DNA of 64,000 bases from Vermamoeba vermiformis. Lineage: Eukaryota > Tubulinea > Echinamoebida. The position numbers were made by a program, and so were the translations under genes. Shown piece after piece: positions 47,214 through 60,943 of the stretch. Location of the stretch: positions 1-64,000 of the forward strand of contig JBEWZL010000294.1 of assembly GCA_045837725.1 (NCBI GenBank), written 5' to 3'. The notes beneath the pieces are model-generated. The model was not told the DNA's origin. It saw nothing but the letters and a program-made list of their open reading frames with translations, and did no database searches. Each line of letters opens with the position of its first letter. Positions within the stretch are counted from its first letter, which is position 1.

Positions 47214-48217
47214 GCTGACCCTTGCCTATTGTCGCATTCTTAAGACCACGTAATCTATCTATAAAAATTTTGCTATTATTAGAGCTCTCGTGTCCGTGGG
47301 TTTGGTATTTTTGATCAAATGTCCCTTTCTGCAACACAACCGATCCCACCCACTATTTCGAGGAACGGCGATCAAAGTATATTTTAGACATATACCCGAG
47401 ATTATGATTTGAGTACCATCGCTTTCGCACGTCAGTGTATGGCCAGTTACAAGATGCAGAACAATTTTTATCTTATAACACCATCAGCTTTTGCAAATCC
47501 AAAATAGAGATTAAGACATGCGATAATACGCTCGATTAGGACATATTTTTTGTTCGAATTTACGTGGCTCTTCGCAGTTTAATTTGATCAGCGCAGGTCG
47601 AGGTCTGCCTACAACGTGCACGCTTCTCAAGGTACAGTACTACATATATTACACTGGCGGTACATGTATTCACCTGTACTAACGTATTAAATTCGCACTT
47701 AGTGACATTTGATCGCGTGTGTACCTTCCAATTCGCCAGTTGTTAGGCCTTCGAGCTGACGCTTCTTGAACTACTAGTAGTGATGCACTACCATCATAAT
47801 ATATAATGCCGCGAAAGAAGCGACATTAATCATGCACCGAGCTTGCGGCGGGCATTGTCCGACGCCATCTGAAACCACAGGATCACAGCGGGGAAATGCC
47901 GGTAAAGTTCAAAACAGGTACGTACACCCCTGAAATGTCGAAATTATACTCACGGACATAGCAAGGAAATATCGCGGGTAAAGGGACTTATCTTCTTGTA
48001 TTCATACTCCCACGGACAGAGTTTTTCCTTTTTAGGAGTGTTACAGACAATTTTAGGTTCAGTGTCCGTGTCCTTGAGCTCCCTAAATATCTACTTGTCA
48101 CGTTGCCTTCTAGGTTGTTAAATAGAATTTTGTTTTTGGTTCTTTTTCATTACTAATTCAGACCAGATCCAACGCCCCTCGAGCCTCTTTTTACCTCCCC
48201 TCCCCCTTCACACTACC
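47214..48217. other. Gene-free stretch
   Basis: A kilobase without a credible ORF, tRNA or repeat. A pyrimidine-rich tract (about 48160-48210) runs up to the next start codon and may mark that gene's promoter and leader. Confidence 0.45.
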
Positions 48218-49367
48218 ATGGTTCAAGCAAGTGCAGCTTCTCGTAGCATTACTCGACAACAATACGAAGAAGGCATCGTTACTCTTCGAGACTCAGTCAG
48301 GTCAAATGCGTTGAAATACAAGTGGCTACATTTGGTTGCTTGGGAGCTGGCAGAAAATTCTTGGGAGCTCTTTGGAAACCTTAGAGAGTCTAGCTGCTGC
48401 GATAAAGACGGGCTTAGACTATGGATCAACAATTTTGTTAACAAGTAAGTTGAAAATTTAGGTTTTACTTTTTACTCCGGATCAACAACGGAACAACTTT
48501 AAATTGAATGTCGTTAATTAATTTATACAAAGAAACCGTATTATTTACTAATCACGTTATTATAGTGCGATTGGATTTCAATTGCCGACTAGAGAATTTA
48601 TGCTGTATCTGCTTTTGATCTCGTTCACAAAAGTAGAATCCAACAGAGGTCGCAGAAAAGGCGCTGCTACTATTAGGCGCACTTCGGAAATTTTCTTCTT
48701 TGATGCCGCAGAAGAGGACAAGCGCTTACAACGAGTGCTATGGAATCTGCGAAAGTACTTCCACGTCGAGATTGCGGACTCAGAAGTTAATGGCTTGACT
48801 ACTATTCATCATGAACGCTTCGCTACAGTTTCTGATTGGAGCGACGATGGCCAGGTCACGAGATTTCTAAATTCAATCCGACCTTCGAACAATACTGGCG
48901 GTGAAAGCCCGAAGAGCAACAAAAAGAGCAGAGTTGGAAGAAAGCCTAAGAGCCCTAAGCAAACTAAAGGAAAGAACGCGATCAAGCCTGAGCCTTCTTG
49001 GAGTTCAGATTCAGAACCGGATGTCTCGTACTTTAGTTCCGAAGAGTCTTACTCGCATGAGGCCGCTGCAGGCGCCGCGGCATATACTGCGCAGTCATCG
49101 GACTCTATGGCTATCGAAGGCTACGAGAACCGAGCAGGATCTAATTTTAGCATCAACGAATCCGTTCAATTTGCGCAGGAATTCATGCTTGCGCCTCCTC
49201 GCACGTTCAACTTTGAAGAAGTTCTGCAATATAGCATTTCAAGGCTGCATCAAGTCTGGTCAACCAATGAGCCTGAGCGCATCCAAAGCTACCTCGACCA
49301 TTTGGACGCATTTTTTAATCCTGCATCCGCTTCTGCCAACGTCTACGCAGAAAATTTTCCTTATTAA
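48218..49367 (+). CDS. Uncharacterised protein, paralog A
   Basis: Two exons, 48218-48444 and 48566-49367, give 342 residues. The N-terminal part is helical and aromatic (LKYKWLHLVAWELAENSWELF). Then comes VLWNLRKYFHVEIADSEV. The middle is basic with a nuclear-signal-like run (SPKSNKKSRVGRKPKSPKQ near 195-215), then an acidic Ser-rich stretch, and a helical end (RLHQVWSTNEPERIQSYLDHL). The same order and intron position occur in the gene at 54969-56041. No domain is recognised. A nuclear, DNA- or RNA-linked role is a guess from composition. Confidence 0.75.
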
Positions 49368-50186
49368 TAGATTTAACGTTTAGTTGACGTTGAAACTATT
49401 AATCTTGTATTATATGTATATAAACGCGCTACTGTATATTAACATTTATCTTGCGTTGCTGTACTTTTGCAAAGCTATCAATTTACTCTAATTAAATGTT
49501 AATATTAGAGCGAGGAAGGCGCATAATCACCGCGAGGAGATCACCCGCCACGCAAACCATGTAAAGTGGACAATTTCACCAACATTTGAATTTCCACACC
49601 ACTCGCCACACCACTGCGCACAAATTACGACAGCAACAACATCTGACGCTTGGTCATCACTAACAGAAATGATCCTGTATTGCTGTTTCGTGCAGCCGCT
49701 AATGTTCATCCGCTGTTGTTGTAGTTTCTTCGACGCTATTTGAAAAGTCCGTCTCATCTCGTTGCCCATGCAAGGCAAGGTAGTGTTGACATTAAAGGAA
49801 CTGGGGACTAATAAGCGGAAGTATGTTACGCTGTAGTAAAGAATCCAATACGTTGTTGTATCCAGATCATGAAAGTTCAGGATCTGACCGGCGCTTGTGA
49901 TGCAGACTTCAGGACTTATTCTTGATCAACTCGCTTTCCAAGCTCAAGAGGCTAATGTGGAAAGCGAATCGTTGCATTAAATTAGAAGTGGACCTTTCCA
50001 ATGATTTTTTCAAAGGCAGCGAATTTATTTGTGTACGTTTTTACACGCCGTGATGCCACAACTCCTTTATCAAATCGAAATCAAAACGGGCATTATGCTC
50101 ATAACGTATAATACTTCTGCAATAGTCAAAGAGGCGTAGCGCTGTCGATTTGATTCAGTTTTGCCGAGCCATTGCAAAGGAGAAAA
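49368..50186. other. Gene-free stretch
   Basis: An 819-bp spacer. A minus-strand frame at about 49527-49770 reads as a Cys/Trp-rich peptide but has no family, no splice context and no neighbours, so it is not called. Confidence 0.4.
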
Positions 50187-51387
50187 ATGTATCGCGGCTC
50201 TCAGCCAAACTTGAAGTCGAACCAAAGAATTATTTATTTTTGGGTAAATATTATAATCACGATTTTCGATTTAAAATAGCTAAATTGTCCGTTAATAAGC
50301 AAAAATAAAATTCTAATAATTATTTTTATTTTGCAGGACATTGAAAGCTGTTCAATCCCTCGTGGATATAATGCAAGTGAAATAGTAAAAAATATACGAA
50401 CTATAATAGGCCAGGGCAAGAGAGTTATCGTTCACTTGTTTTATGGATGTAACTCAAGTCCCTAAAGAAGTCACCGAGGACTTATATTTCGCTAATATTA
50501 CCATGAACCACGTGCCTAATCAGTAAGCTATTATTAATATAATATCACCCGGCTAATTTAGTTTAGCAAACCAGGAGCAATAGATCAAAAAATTGCGTTA
50601 GAATTAGTGCAGCTCAAAGAGTACTTTCAGCATGATAATACCACTGTCGTATTAATATCGGGCGATATTGATTTCGTGCAGCCGTTACAACGCTTAAAAA
50701 ACGACGGCTTTGATATCCTTATCGTTCATAATCACCAAGCCAAAAAACAACTGATTTCAGTTGCGGACAAAGCTTTCCTTTGGGACGATATTAAACAAGT
50801 AATAGAACGGGCATATGAATTCGTAGGCTAGAATATTAATAACTATTTTAGGGACGGCAAAACCACTCGGTCAACGAAAAGTCAAACATCCCGAAAAAGA
50901 CTTACGTTTGCTCAGAATGCAACAGTACATTTGATTCTGAAGCGGCCTTGCAGCAACATAGATCAGCGAAGCATATTCACAGATGCTCTACGTGCAACAG
51001 AACTTTCAAAACGGATGGGGCTCTGCAGCAACATGTCGATGCCAAGCACAGCTGGGATTGTGACGTGTGCGGAGAAGTTTGTGTTACCGAAGATAATTGG
51101 GAAGAGCACAACAATGATATGTCTCATTGGGCTTGTACAAAGTGCGACGAGACTTTTAGTAGCCCTGGTACTTGGCGAACCACGAAAATCTTTACGGTCA
51201 TCAGCCCTCAAATGGAGAAAGCGACGAAGAATTAGAAGAGCAAGAAGAGTCGTATTATAGTGGTTCGGACTCCAGCAATGAATATGACTCTGAAGGTAGT
51301 GGATACGGATGCAACTACTGCGATCGAGTTTTTGGTTCTGAAAGAGCATTGCAACAACACCAAAACGATACTGGCCATTATTATTAG
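50187..51387 (+). pseudogene. NYN-domain and C2H2 zinc-finger gene with disrupted frame
   Basis: Likely exons are 50187-50243, 50337-50522, 50567-50798 and 50852-51387. The first part is an NYN (PIN-like) domain: IIYFWDIESCSIPRG at the start, VVLISGDIDFVQPLQRLKNDGF, the conserved acidic core, in exon 3. The second part has several C2H2 fingers (CSECNSTFDSEAALQQHRSAKH, CSTCNRTF, CDVCGEV, CTKCDETF, CNYCDRVF). NYN proteins are often RNases, and the fingers may bind RNA or DNA. The frame changes twice, once in the NYN part and once before the last finger, so this is either a decaying gene or a place of sequence error. All other signals, including splice sites, look intact. Confidence 0.6.
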
Positions 51388-51521
51388 AACTAAGTCGAAA
51401 ATTATGACGCTATTGGGCAGATCTAGTGTGTCGTTAGTCATCGCTTTCAGCATGATCAGTAAACAATTATTTTTCAGGATCCGTAAGCTTAATTGTTGCT
51501 TGACAACCTACTAAATTCAAA

Positions 51522-51937
51522 CAGATCAATAAGCATTACACGGGAAGATAAAATCTACAAATTCGGACGTTTGTTTTTGTGGCCAGCGATTTGCGGTCTC
51601 GCGAACCTGACTTTGGCAGCCTTGGTGATATCGAAGGTAATCATCATAATGATATTATTAGGATATGATCAGTACATATCTCACGCCTATTATGCAGTTG
51701 TAGGGCCGCGTGGCATTTTTTTTGTTACTAGAGGCAGTGGCAGTGCTCCAAACACCCCTTATCGAACGAGTTTGCCAATTGGCTAGTTTTATTCTAACGC
51801 TTGTACATTCGAAAGCAGTTTCAGACCCTGGACGGATCGAACGGCGATTTATTTATTTCTTGAATCGAAGCGATGTTCGTAATGAATCACAAAGCGAATT
51901 CTTACACCAGCAACCGGATCAAAAAAACGACAATTGA
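51522..51937 (+). CDS. 3' part of a small membrane protein gene
   Basis: Two exons are supported, 51522-51636 and 51704-51937. They read ...YKFGRLFLWPAICGLANLTLAALVISK then GRVAFFLLLEAVAVLQ, giving hydrophobic segments near both exons, and end HQQPDQKNDN. The acceptor at 51703 is chosen because the nearer one would hit a stop. The exon carrying the start codon is not found; a 5' exon must end in phase 2. No family is recognised. Confidence 0.45.
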
Positions 51938-52286
51938 ATCATTATGGAATTCCGTTAACATCAGCGTAGTGTAGATAGGTATGTGGTAATACTATTTAAT
52001 GATTTCGGTTGTAATTTACGATTGATCCAGAAATCTTTGTGAGCTTTTGGTGCGGCACTCTCGCTAGATCTCGCTCAAAACAAGTACGCTACTCCAAAAA
52101 AGGTAAATATATCGCGGTATAGTGTGATTAGATCGCAATATTAAAATCTAAAAGATTCCATGGTAATGAAATGAGTCAAATTTCGGTGCGGCAAAAACTT
52201 ATAAATTCTAACTGAAGCTAAGCTCATTCTAATAATTCCAATTAATAGCAATACAACGCTACTAATAATACCTAGTCAACCAGTCT
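51938..52286 (+). promoter_or_regulatory. Upstream region of the GH16 gene with TATA box
   Basis: There is no ORF here. TATAAAT at 52200-52206 lies 81 bp upstream of the start codon, almost the same distance as in the SDR gene. Confidence 0.4.
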
Positions 52287-54683
52287 ATGATTCGACAACT
52301 TCTTTTGATTTCAGTGTTGGCTGCGCTACTCGCCTGCGCATCTGCTGGTTTTCAACTGACCTTCAGCGAAGAGTTCAATGGCCAATATAAGCTGAATACT
52401 ACTCTCTGGAATACTTTCTATCATTTCGCACCATCTACGATCAACGGCGAACTGCAGTACTACTCACCGGATTCGTTCAGTTTTGGTTCTTCGTACCTCC
52501 GCATCATTGGCGAACGCCGAACTGTTAATGGCTTTAATTATACATCAGGGGCTATTACTACTAAGGATCGCTGGTCCCAAGCTTTCGGCTACTTCGAGAT
52601 GCGCGCCAGATTTCCAACGGGCAAAGGACTTTGGCCTGCCTTTTGGTTATTGCCTCAAAACGCAGCTGGAGGTACGTTATTAACATACTTTATTATGATT
52701 ATATTATTAAATTGTTGAAATCTATATTTGGAATCGAAATTTATGCGTAACAGTGTGACACGTGTCAAATTTCCCGTGGTTCATGAATTAGCGATAAAAA
52801 GATTCTTCATTTCAATTAATTGTTCCGTTTATTTACTTCTAGGAGGCATAATTGAGATCGACATCATCGAGTCATTGCAACAAAACCCCGAAAAGGCGTA
52901 TTTGACCTATCACTGCAATTCTACCTACACGGCGTACGGCACGTATTCATCCGCGGCACTGGCAGACGGTAGTTGGCACACGTACAGCGTGGAATGGACT
53001 CCGAACATTATCATCTGGTACATCGACGGCGTGGCTCGTTTTAACGTCACTCAATGCGTGCCAAACCTGCCCACGTACATCTTGGCCAATATGGCTATCG
53101 GAGGCTGGCCCGGCCCTCCAAATGCCACGACGCCGTTCCCTAACTACATGGACATCGATTACATTCGTGCGTACAAGTACGTGTCATCTGGAGGCTCGTA
53201 CTTGACTGGTCCTGGCAACGGTATTGCCTACTCAAATCCGACCATTGCCGCGGCTCCACGTGTCACTTTGAACTATCCTGTTGTTGTGCCCGAGACCGTC
53301 ACTGCAGGCAGTACCGTGCAGCTTCAAGTAACGATTATTGCTGGCGGATCCGGCCTCTCAAACAGCATCCTGTCGTACAGCATTTATTACCACGGCAACA
53401 ATACACAGATCGCTACCGGCTCTACAACAGGCATTACAATAGCGGCAGGCTCGTCTAAAGCATTTACGTTCAATGTGGCCTTGTCTTCAAGCATAGCCAA
53501 TGGATATTATCGTGTGGCTTATGGCGTGTTCGACTCTTCTTGGAACAATTTGTACTGGCAGAATGCAGCGACAGTCTTCGGAGTCAATGCAATCGTTGGG
53601 GGCCGCGGAGAAGAAGGCTGGCAATTGACTTTTGCCGAAGAATTCAATTCGCAGACTGCTCTGAACTCGTCAGTTTGGAACAATTTCTATCACTACGGAC
53701 CTAAATCTGTCAACTCCGAGCTTCAATTCTACGCACCAGATGCCTTTAGCTATGGATCGAGCGCAAATTTGCGCATTGCAGCTCAACAGCGTGCTACGTA
53801 CGGCTACAACGACACGTCAGGTGTCATCACGACGAAAAATTTCTTCACGCAGACTTACGGCTACTTTGAAATCCGAGCGAGATTTCCTTCGGGCAAAGGC
53901 TTCAATCCGATCTTCAAATTGGCCAGTCAAGACACGACTAAAGGCAACTCGATCAACATTGCGAATAATATTGGCGATCAGAAATCAGTCACGATGTCAG
54001 TCACGTGCGCGTCATCCTCGACGTATTCTAGTACCTATTCTAACGTGAGTTTGGCTGACGGAAGCTTCCATACTTATGGTCTGCAATGGACTTCTACGGC
54101 ATTGACTTGGTACATTGACGGCGTGGTCAGATCCACGACCTCTTCGTGCTTGCCGAACAACCCGTTGTACCTGATTGCCAGCATGGCTGTCGGCGGAATA
54201 ACTGCGGGAAATCCTACCATTAACACCACGTTCCCTTCGTACTACGAAATCGATTACATTCGTGCGTACAAATACGTCGCATCCAACGGCATCGTTCTTG
54301 ATGGACCTAATCGTGGTGCTTCATTTACTCCGGCAAGTGCTGCTTTACCTACTATAACACTTCAAAATCCTGTTGCTGCTCCGTACAATGTTTCTCGTGG
54401 ATCTACATTGCAATTGAACGTGACCGTCTTGGTCGGTGGATCTGGTCTCAGCAATGCTAAATTTGGACCAAAAATTGTTCACACTAGTGACGCCACGTCA
54501 GTCACTTCATTAATTCAGACTGGTGTTACGGTCACCGCTAGTCAAACGAAACAATTCTCGTTCAGTTGGAGCGTGCCATCAACTTTGGAGACTGGTTATT
54601 ATACTGTCGGATATACCGCGGCTGATTCAAGCGGAAATACTATATTTTCAGAAAATAGCGACACTTTAGTATTCGTAAAATAA
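52287..54683 (+). CDS. Secreted tandem GH16 glucanase-like protein, second module inactive
   Basis: Two exons, 52287-52671 and 52843-54683, give 741 residues. A signal peptide (1-20) is followed by a GH16 domain with EIDIIE, the ExDxxE catalytic motif (near residues 133-138). A beta-sandwich linker of about 110 residues follows. Then the whole unit repeats: a second GH16-like domain begins at LTFAEEFNSQ and a second linker ends the protein. In the second copy the catalytic stretch reads GNSINIANNI, with all three acidic residues lost, while the fold-defining strands (WYIDGVVR, YEIDYIRAYKY) are kept. The first domain should cut beta-1,3-glucan; the second may only bind it. The enzyme is secreted. 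Confidence 0.92.
52756..52767. promoter_or_regulatory. Intronic palindrome TGACACGTGTCA, copy 6
   Basis: A perfect palindrome in the only intron of the GH16 gene. Confidence 0.6.
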
Positions 54684-54968
54684 GAAGCAACGAATAAAAT
54701 TCCGATTTCGCCAAACAATGGACTGAATAGAATGGCAGATCTGGTTAGTTCGTTCGTTTTTCGACCTTTGTGTTCTGCAGGAATACAAAATCTATTCCAA
54801 AACTTTGAAAGTGTGAGCGGGGTACAAAGTTACGTCCAATTCGCCAAATCTCCGCCACGTGCATGTCACTGTGATTGATAAATTCTTTTTTTTGTTGTTT
54901 AGTTTCAGGATTCAGTTTTCGTTATTCATCGTTACCATTGTTGTAAAAAAGAAGAGAGGAGAAGCCAA

Positions 54969-56041
54969 ATGGAAGTTATTCAGGCAAATCCAAGAAGTGT
55001 TGGGCCGCTGCGCAAATCCGTCGATAAATGGAAGGAATTCGTTAACAAGAACAATAGGTTCTCTGATAACAATAATTATACGCTAAGAGTGGTAACTTGT
55101 TTTTCCGAACAATCGCCAGTGAGCAGAGAAGAATACGACGACATTGTCAATCAGCTCCAAAAATACGGGATGAAGCGGATCGGCAGGGACTTATTCGCTT
55201 TGTTGGCAGCCCAATTTTTCGATTATAAGAAGTAAGATTCATACTATTACATGAAATATTATTTTCCTTTCGTTTTTGATTGATCATCCAAGAGATCTCA
55301 TAATTCTTTTTTCGTGCCAGGCATCACTTCGTCATCCCACTTGATGACTTTGCAGTGATTCTATTCAAGGTCAACAAGTACAAAGAAGACTCTAACAAGG
55401 GTCGGGGCTCTTCCCGACGCAGGATAACGATATCCAACCTTCAGGATCAAATCGAAAGTCAGTTTTCCGATCCTGTAACCGAGAATGTGGCCTGCAAAAA
55501 GACAGAACTACTGTTAAGGAAGTACTTCCAGATAGAAACGTTCGAAAAGGACGTCACTGCTTATCATCCAGAGCTGACTCTCAACGTAACGAATATGGAC
55601 GAATTGATAATGGCCATCAAAAGAATTAAACCGAAGAAAGCGCCCAAGAAAGAAGGAGAAGACAATGCAAGGAACTTGCGGAACAGTTTTGAAACGGTCT
55701 ACGTGCCTTCGCGGAAAAGCAACTCAAGTTTATCTGAAAGTGAGGAGGAGCCGACCGAAAGCGCTATGGTAGTCGAGTGCAAGCCACCCCAACAATACAA
55801 CCCTAGCAATACTTTCACTACAAGGAATACTTTGGACTTGTTTCATGCGGCTCCGGAAGAAAAGCTGTCAATGAATTCGCCTCCACATGTCTACGCCAAA
55901 CAACCGCTGCCAAATCCGACAATATCATTTCCTACTGCTTATGCCGAACTATTCGACACTATCAATCAAAAGACGACTTGTCTAAGGACGGTAGAAGACG
56001 TTCTGAGGTTCAAGGAATACGTTGCGAAGTTTAATCTTTGA
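54969..56041 (+). CDS. Uncharacterised protein, paralog B
   Basis: Two exons, 54969-55231 and 55321-56041, give 327 residues. The intron position and phase (2) match the gene at 48218-49367. The protein has HFVIPLDDFAVILFKVNKYKED at the exon 2 start, where paralog A has GFQLPTREFMLYLLLISFTKVES, and LLLRKYFQIETFEKDV, where A has NLRKYFHVEIADSEV. A basic run (KRIKPKKAPKKEG) and an acidic Ser stretch follow, then a helical end. There is no known domain. Composition suggests a nuclear protein. AATAAA signals lie near 56075-56085. Confidence 0.75.
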
Positions 56042-56397
56042 AAGTGATCAGAATAACTGAAACTTCCTGTTTAATAAAGAAATAAAAACCCTATATTTAT
56101 ACAATGCCTTTGTTTGAGGAAGATTGCACGAGAACAAACCAAGATCGATTATTCCGATAGGCGGATTTGGCTCCCGAAAGTTCCAATCAAAATTACGATA
56201 GCTTAAAATCATTTTAGTAAGTTGTTCTTGCCTTTGTCTCAGGATTGTAAGGTTGGATATTCGACACTAAAAACTGACCAATGGCGAAACAGCTCGATCT
56301 TGTGTTTTCGTTTTTTTATGTGGTCTCAAATTATTTAAAAAGTAGTCTACTCACTCGTTGATAAGACCACATTACATACCACATTACATATCCACAA
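56042..56397. other. Spacer with poly(A) signals and promoter of spermidine synthase
   Basis: Overlapping AATAAA signals are near its start. There is no ORF. The end holds a repeated ACCACATTACATA phrase just before the next start codon. Confidence 0.4.
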
Positions 56398-58035
<1,638 letters not shown>

Positions 58036-58126
58036 ATAGCATAAGCTACGTGCGTAATATAATAGTCGAAATTAATAAAGAATTATTGAACGTAAAACAG
58101 ATTTAGATCAGGTTTATTACTGCGGT

Positions 58127-58600
58127 TTAAAAGATAGTGTATGCAACACCTATTCTTTTAACATAACCAGCACCTGACTGCGGGACACTTGGGTGGCTTA
58201 TATCGGGAGACACGACGCCAGAGACGATCACCTGGAAATTTTTGTTAAATTTCACTCCGGATCCAAGCGGCAAGCTGTAGTAAGACCCATTGTTGAAGAT
58301 AGAGCCGACATCTCTTGGCTTATCTTGGATGCTGTGAGTAAGAGCGAAGGTCTTCGCTGGTCGGTCGTCAATGATAACATGGATGAAAGTACTCCAGTAC
58401 CCATCTGCACCATGCGAGGCCCAACGAACCTCTTGAAGAACGCCAGAACAATTCTGCTCTTGTGCTATGATATGTGAGATGGGCTTGGCGCTAGACGACT
58501 CGGCAGTCTCGATGAATTTCCAATTATAGCCTACGGGTGGGTTTGCAAGGGCCGCAGGAGTTTGTGAAGTGGAAGTATCTTGTGTATTTGTGTTGCTCAT
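58127..58600 (-). CDS. Intronless 157-residue protein, unknown
   Basis: This is a single open frame from an ATG, with a Thr/Ser-rich start (MSNTNTQDTSTSQTP) and a beta-rich body (VRWASHGADGYWSTFIHVIIDD, NFQVIVSGVVSPD, GAGYVKRIGVAYTIF). There is no signal peptide or membrane segment. Lack of introns in such an intron-rich region is unusual but not unique here. It is convergent with spermidine synthase, only 91 bp apart. No family is recognised. Confidence 0.7.
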   Translation of the reverse strand: MSNTNTQDTSTSQTPAALANPPVGYNWKFIETAESSSAKPISHIIAQEQNCSGVLQEVRWASHGADGYWSTFIHVIIDDRPAKTFALTHSIQDKPRDVGSIFNNGSYYSLPLGSGVKFNKNFQVIVSGVVSPDISHPSVPQSGAGYVKRIGVAYTIF

Positions 58601-59058
58601 CTTTGAAGTTTGAAATGAATGAACGAATCAACTTGCGAGAACGATTAAAAAGAGAACCAAAGAATTGCGCCAAACCATCTACACCGAATTTCTGCTATAT
58701 TTCCTTTCGCCTATTCTTAATTCAATTCTTACCGTCAGTATTCATTGAACGAAAGAAGTAGTTGTAACGTTGTATGGGCTATCAGTAATGGATTTCAGTC
58801 CGTAGTTGAACCAAATCCACAACCTTTCTATTTTCGACTGATGCTGCCTACGCCGTCCTATAAACGAATTCCAAATCATTCTGCTAGGAGCCTAAATAAG
58901 GCAGCTGTTGTGCTCTGAATATAGAAGATCCAGGTTTTGTGGCCCAGCTGTCAACAAACCTGTCACTCCCTTTTGCGTTCACGAAGCAGATATCATTATT
59001 TCTGAACTCGATCCATTAAGTGCAATACATACTGCACGGATAATATAGACTTAATAAT
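58601..59058. other. Divergent spacer
   Basis: These 458 bp lie between two divergent starts. No ORF, TATA box or palindrome is seen. Confidence 0.35.
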
Positions 59059-60943
59059 ATGAAAGCTATTCTTTCCGTTGTTGTTGCATTGATCTTCGTG
59101 CAAGGTAATTAACGTCCATCCACATCCTTCAACTTAATTATTAGTACCATATTTACGCATTATACAATCGGTTAAACATTATGATATGATTATAGTATTA
59201 GGCAAACAAGTGGTTTAAAATAAATTATTATTTTGACTTATTTCTATTTTTCAGGAATATTCGTGCACGCACAGAGCAATTTAATTCTTGGCGCAGCTTT
59301 TTCAGCAAATGTTGCAGCCAATCAATATTATCCATTTGTATTCAGCTTAGTTCAAGCTGGCATTGATTCCAACGATCTTTCTTTCAGAGTTACTGGAGCA
59401 GGTAAAATACATTATAAGCAGTTTAAAAACAAAAAAAATAATTATTGGTATTAATATACGGCTTTATTGGAAATTTAGAAGTAATTTACGGATCTAGAAC
59501 ATTCCACTGCGTGTACACCATGGAATATCGTTTCTAATTTATATACAGATCCTACTAATGTAAGAATATTCGGTAGCTTCGATAGACAACCTACTGGGTA
59601 CGTATTTTCCAAAAATCTATTCGTTCTTTATTATTTAGATTTTGTTGAAGTACATCCGTTATTACAACTTTTCTTATTGAGCCTATTATTCCTGTCTTAC
59701 CTCTCAATTCTGTTTATTATGTAGTATTGTATCGAAATTAACCCTAATTACGTTTCTAGATCCAACTACAATCATACTTCTATCGTTGAGAACAACGACG
59801 TCGTAATGTACATCCCTAACTCGCTGATTAACGGAAGAAGTACATTTTACCTCGCCGTATTCGCTGATGATGCGACTTCATTCGTTATGACTGCACGTGC
59901 TTCAAACGGTACGAACTCGTTACGCGATCAAACCTTACATCCAAGTTTTTATTTGTTCTTTCGACTAATATGCTATTAATATAGTGTTCCTTCAATTGGA
60001 GTTAATGCATCCTGTTACTGTTGCCAGTTTGGGTCCCTCTGGCAGCAAGTTATACTTTGAGTTCGAGTCGCATCTTGACTCCGCAACTACGCTTGAGAAA
60101 CTATACGTTGTTTTGACCCACAGCATCACGTAAGTATAAATGGTACATATTATGTTAGTAAAGGTGGTTATTAACTGGATTAATATAGCGACGAGAGTCA
60201 AGTTCCTTTCGTTTACATTGGAGACATTGGATCTGTTCCTACTTCCACTAACTACAGATGGACTATTCAGTACGTAAAATATGCACCATATTATACGATA
60301 TTCGTCAATATCCAATAATGCATGAAGCGGATTCAGATGCACCAAACTTTTGTCTTTTACCTATGACTACTGTATTAATTTATGTTATAATAGAGGTGCT
60401 CATATTATTACTGGCTTCCATCAAGCCGAAATTAAGCCCTCTGCTGTTGGTAAGACCTAATTCAACCTTAAACTAGTCCTTTGACGAGTCTCGCTAACAT
60501 AGCCTTATTAGGCCGATACTACGGTGTTGTTGTCAGCCGTGCTAATGAGAGCGGTGTTCAGTTCACTTTGAGATTGGCTACGACTGAATTCTTGCGTCCT
60601 GAAGGTACATAACTTTTTTGACACGTCGCGCGGATCCAGATCTTCGCACAACTTTTTTGTTGGTCTATGATATTAATATGATGTCGCACAGTCTGGTATG
60701 CAATGTGGTTGGGAGCTGCTATTGGCGGTGGTGTCTTGTTGGTCGCTGTCATCATTGCTCTCAGTGTCTCGTGCGTCAAGGGAAAGCAGGCTGTAAGTGT
60801 CGGACGAAAAATCCTTTTAACTTTTCAATTCGCACAATGCAATCGCATAATATTACGAATAGATTAATAATAGATATTTCTGGAAATACTAACACTAAAA
60901 ATTATTATAGTTCTCCAAGTCCTTTGAGCGTGTTGATCTCTAA
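59059..60943 (+). CDS. Type I membrane protein, shorter relative of the one at 44658
   Basis: Ten exons: 59059-59104, 59255-59401, 59549-59597, 59760-59908, 59985-60129, 60189-60269, 60394-60449, 60512-60604, 60692-60792, 60911-60943. They give 299 residues. A signal peptide runs across the first junction (VVVALIFVQGIFVHAQ). The ectodomain has QYYPFVFSLVQAGIDSNDL and NVRIFGSFDRQPTG, which line up with QWQYYTFSVQGLKEGDML and DIQLFAQFDREPTA in the larger relative. One membrane segment (LGAAIGGGVLLVAVIIALSV) and a short tail (FSKSFERVDL) in its own exon follow, as in the relative. Function unknown. AATAAA lies near 60973. Confidence 0.85.

Noticed and set aside
49527-49778. Minus ORF rich in Cys and Trp
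   Set aside because: No family, no splice context and no second supporting signal.
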